A program made the position numbers and the translations under genes. The notes under the pieces are model-generated. The model made no database searches. It was not told where the DNA came from and worked only from the letters and a program-made list of their open reading frames with translations. Below, in pieces: positions 5,008 to 5,292 of a stretch of 5,292 nt of DNA. The stretch's first letter is position 1; every line of letters begins with the position of its first letter. Location: the NCBI GenBank assembly GCA_015520975.1, contig WAOZ01000202.1, positions 1 through 5,292 of the forward strand, read 5' to 3'. Source of the stretch: DHVE2 group archaeon. GTDB taxonomy: Archaea; Thermoplasmatota; Thermoplasmata; Thermoplasmatales; Aciduliprofundaceae.

Positions 5008-5292
5008 TTAAAGTCCTATCCACTCACACGGTTTATATGCACTGGCAACAACATGGGTTACAGTTGAGATTATGCCATCCATTTTCAGTTTGTTGTCCAC
5101 GAAATCCTGCAGTTCCTGCATGCTCAAAAACAGGCACTCGCATAGGAGGTCATATTCTCCGAGAATTCTGTATAATGTTAAAAGTCTCTCCTGTTTCTGT
5201 AATGTTTCTGCCACCTTATCTATATTTTTTCTGTCAACTTTAAGATAGATAAACGCTTTTATGCTATTTTCAACAGCATAGCAGTTTATGAG
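5008..5292 (-). CDS. Lrp/AsnC-type regulator, C-terminal RAM (effector-binding) domain, 5' end off window
   Basis: The last 94 codons are visible; the reading frame runs off the right edge. From about visible residue 12 (IKAFIYLKVDR) to 86 the pattern is an Lrp/AsnC RAM domain: beta strand, helix (IDKVAETLQKQ), strand pair around ILGEYDLLCECLFL (the G-x-YDll block), a second helix (MQELQDFVDNKL), and final strand IISTVTHVVAS. RAM domains assemble as dimers or octamers and bind amino acids or other small molecules. Whether an N-terminal HTH is present, making a full transcription factor, or the domain stands alone cannot be seen. Cysteines at visible positions 4, 51, 53 and 89 include a C-x-C. 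It lies 89 nt upstream of mbhA on the same strand, so it may regulate the operon, but adjacency is the only evidence. The internal GTG at 5214 is not a plausible start because the domain begins earlier. Confidence 0.82.
   Translation of the reverse strand, partial: LINCYAVENSIKAFIYLKVDRKNIDKVAETLQKQERLLTLYRILGEYDLLCECLFLSMQELQDFVDNKLKMDGIISTVTHVVASAYKPCEWIGL

Larger units (their letters stand above)
4941..5013. repeat. 20-21 bp tandem repeat (about 3.5 copies) upstream of mbhA
   Basis: Plus-strand copies begin at 4941 (GCGTAAGTAAATATATG, degenerate), 4962 (TCGTTTTTAAATGAAAAAAA), 4982 (TCGTTTTTTTATGACGAAAA) and 5002 (TCGTTATTAAAG, partial). Copies 2 and 3 agree at 16 of 20 positions. The CGT core recurs every 21, 20 and 20 bp, about two helical turns, so the cores face the same side of DNA. 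On the transcribed strand the element reads roughly ATTTAAWAACGA. The last copy overlaps the stop codon of the Lrp-like gene and the first two cover the likely mbhA promoter. ACGA-AAA-TCGT (4995-5005) is also a hyphenated palindrome. A regulator operator is the natural guess. AT-rich low complexity could produce part of this by chance. Confidence 0.55.

Noticed and set aside
4919..5010. SurR operator (GTTnnnAACnnnnnGTT) as in Pyrococcus mbh
   Set aside because: The gap contains GTTnnnAAA-like strings in the repeats but no GTTnnnAAC core on either strand, so the known motif is not supported.
4919..5023. Upstream in-frame extension of mbhA to 5023 (35 more residues)
   Set aside because: The extra codons run through the AT-rich promoter and repeat and into the Lrp-like gene. 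They look unlike MrpE family N termini, and ATG 4918 has a proper GGTGA site.
1..5292. An entirely undescribed multi-gene system (defence, mobile element, CRISPR, RNA gene)
   Set aside because: Every gene except the truncated regulator fits a known Mbh subunit in its standard order. I saw no CRISPR array, tRNA/rRNA, transposase or terminal inverted repeats.

Overview
The window is archaeal and reads as the first eleven genes of a Mrp-type membrane-bound hydrogenase operon (Mbh, group 4 [NiFe]-hydrogenase), all on the minus strand. A truncated Lrp/AsnC-type regulator gene lies upstream in the same orientation. Signs of an archaeon are the gene order (identical to mbhA to mbhK of Thermococcales), Shine-Dalgarno sites of the GGAGGTGA/GGTGA type, an AT-rich TATA-like promoter instead of -35/-10 boxes, and the RAM-domain regulator. 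Base composition is moderate. In the genes I spot-checked, arginine codons mix CGN with AGR, so I lean to an anaerobic euryarchaeote-like lineage outside Thermococcales (for example a thermoplasmatal MAG). This is inference only.

Layout, read from high to low coordinates along transcription: 5292-5008 carries the C-terminal 94 residues of the Lrp-like protein. 5007-4919 is the only real intergenic gap. It holds a T-run terminator, a TATA-like promoter and a 20-21 bp tandem repeat that may be an operator. 4918-507 carries mbhA, B, C, D, E, F, G, H and I (Mrp antiporter-like membrane arm). 507-67 is mbhJ (NuoB-like Fe-S subunit), and 70-1 is the start of mbhK (NuoC-like), cut by the window edge. 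No protein gene is supported on the plus strand.

The genes fit together as one respiratory complex. MbhJ, with the off-window K, L and N subunits, passes electrons from reduced ferredoxin to a catalytic site. The membrane arm (A-I plus off-window M) turns the released energy into an ion gradient. MbhH is the one full antiporter-like subunit. D, E and I correspond to pieces of the C-terminal part of MrpA. A, B, C, F and G correspond to MrpE, F, G, B and C. Every junction overlaps or is separated by at most 2 nt, so translation is probably coupled throughout.

The catalytic large subunit (MbhL) is outside the window. Hydrogenase versus a sulfane-reductase-type (Mbs/Mbx) relative is therefore inferred from a single H gene plus an I gene, not from the active site. 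I found no clearly undescribed system. The most novel-looking element is the phased repeat between the regulator and the operon.
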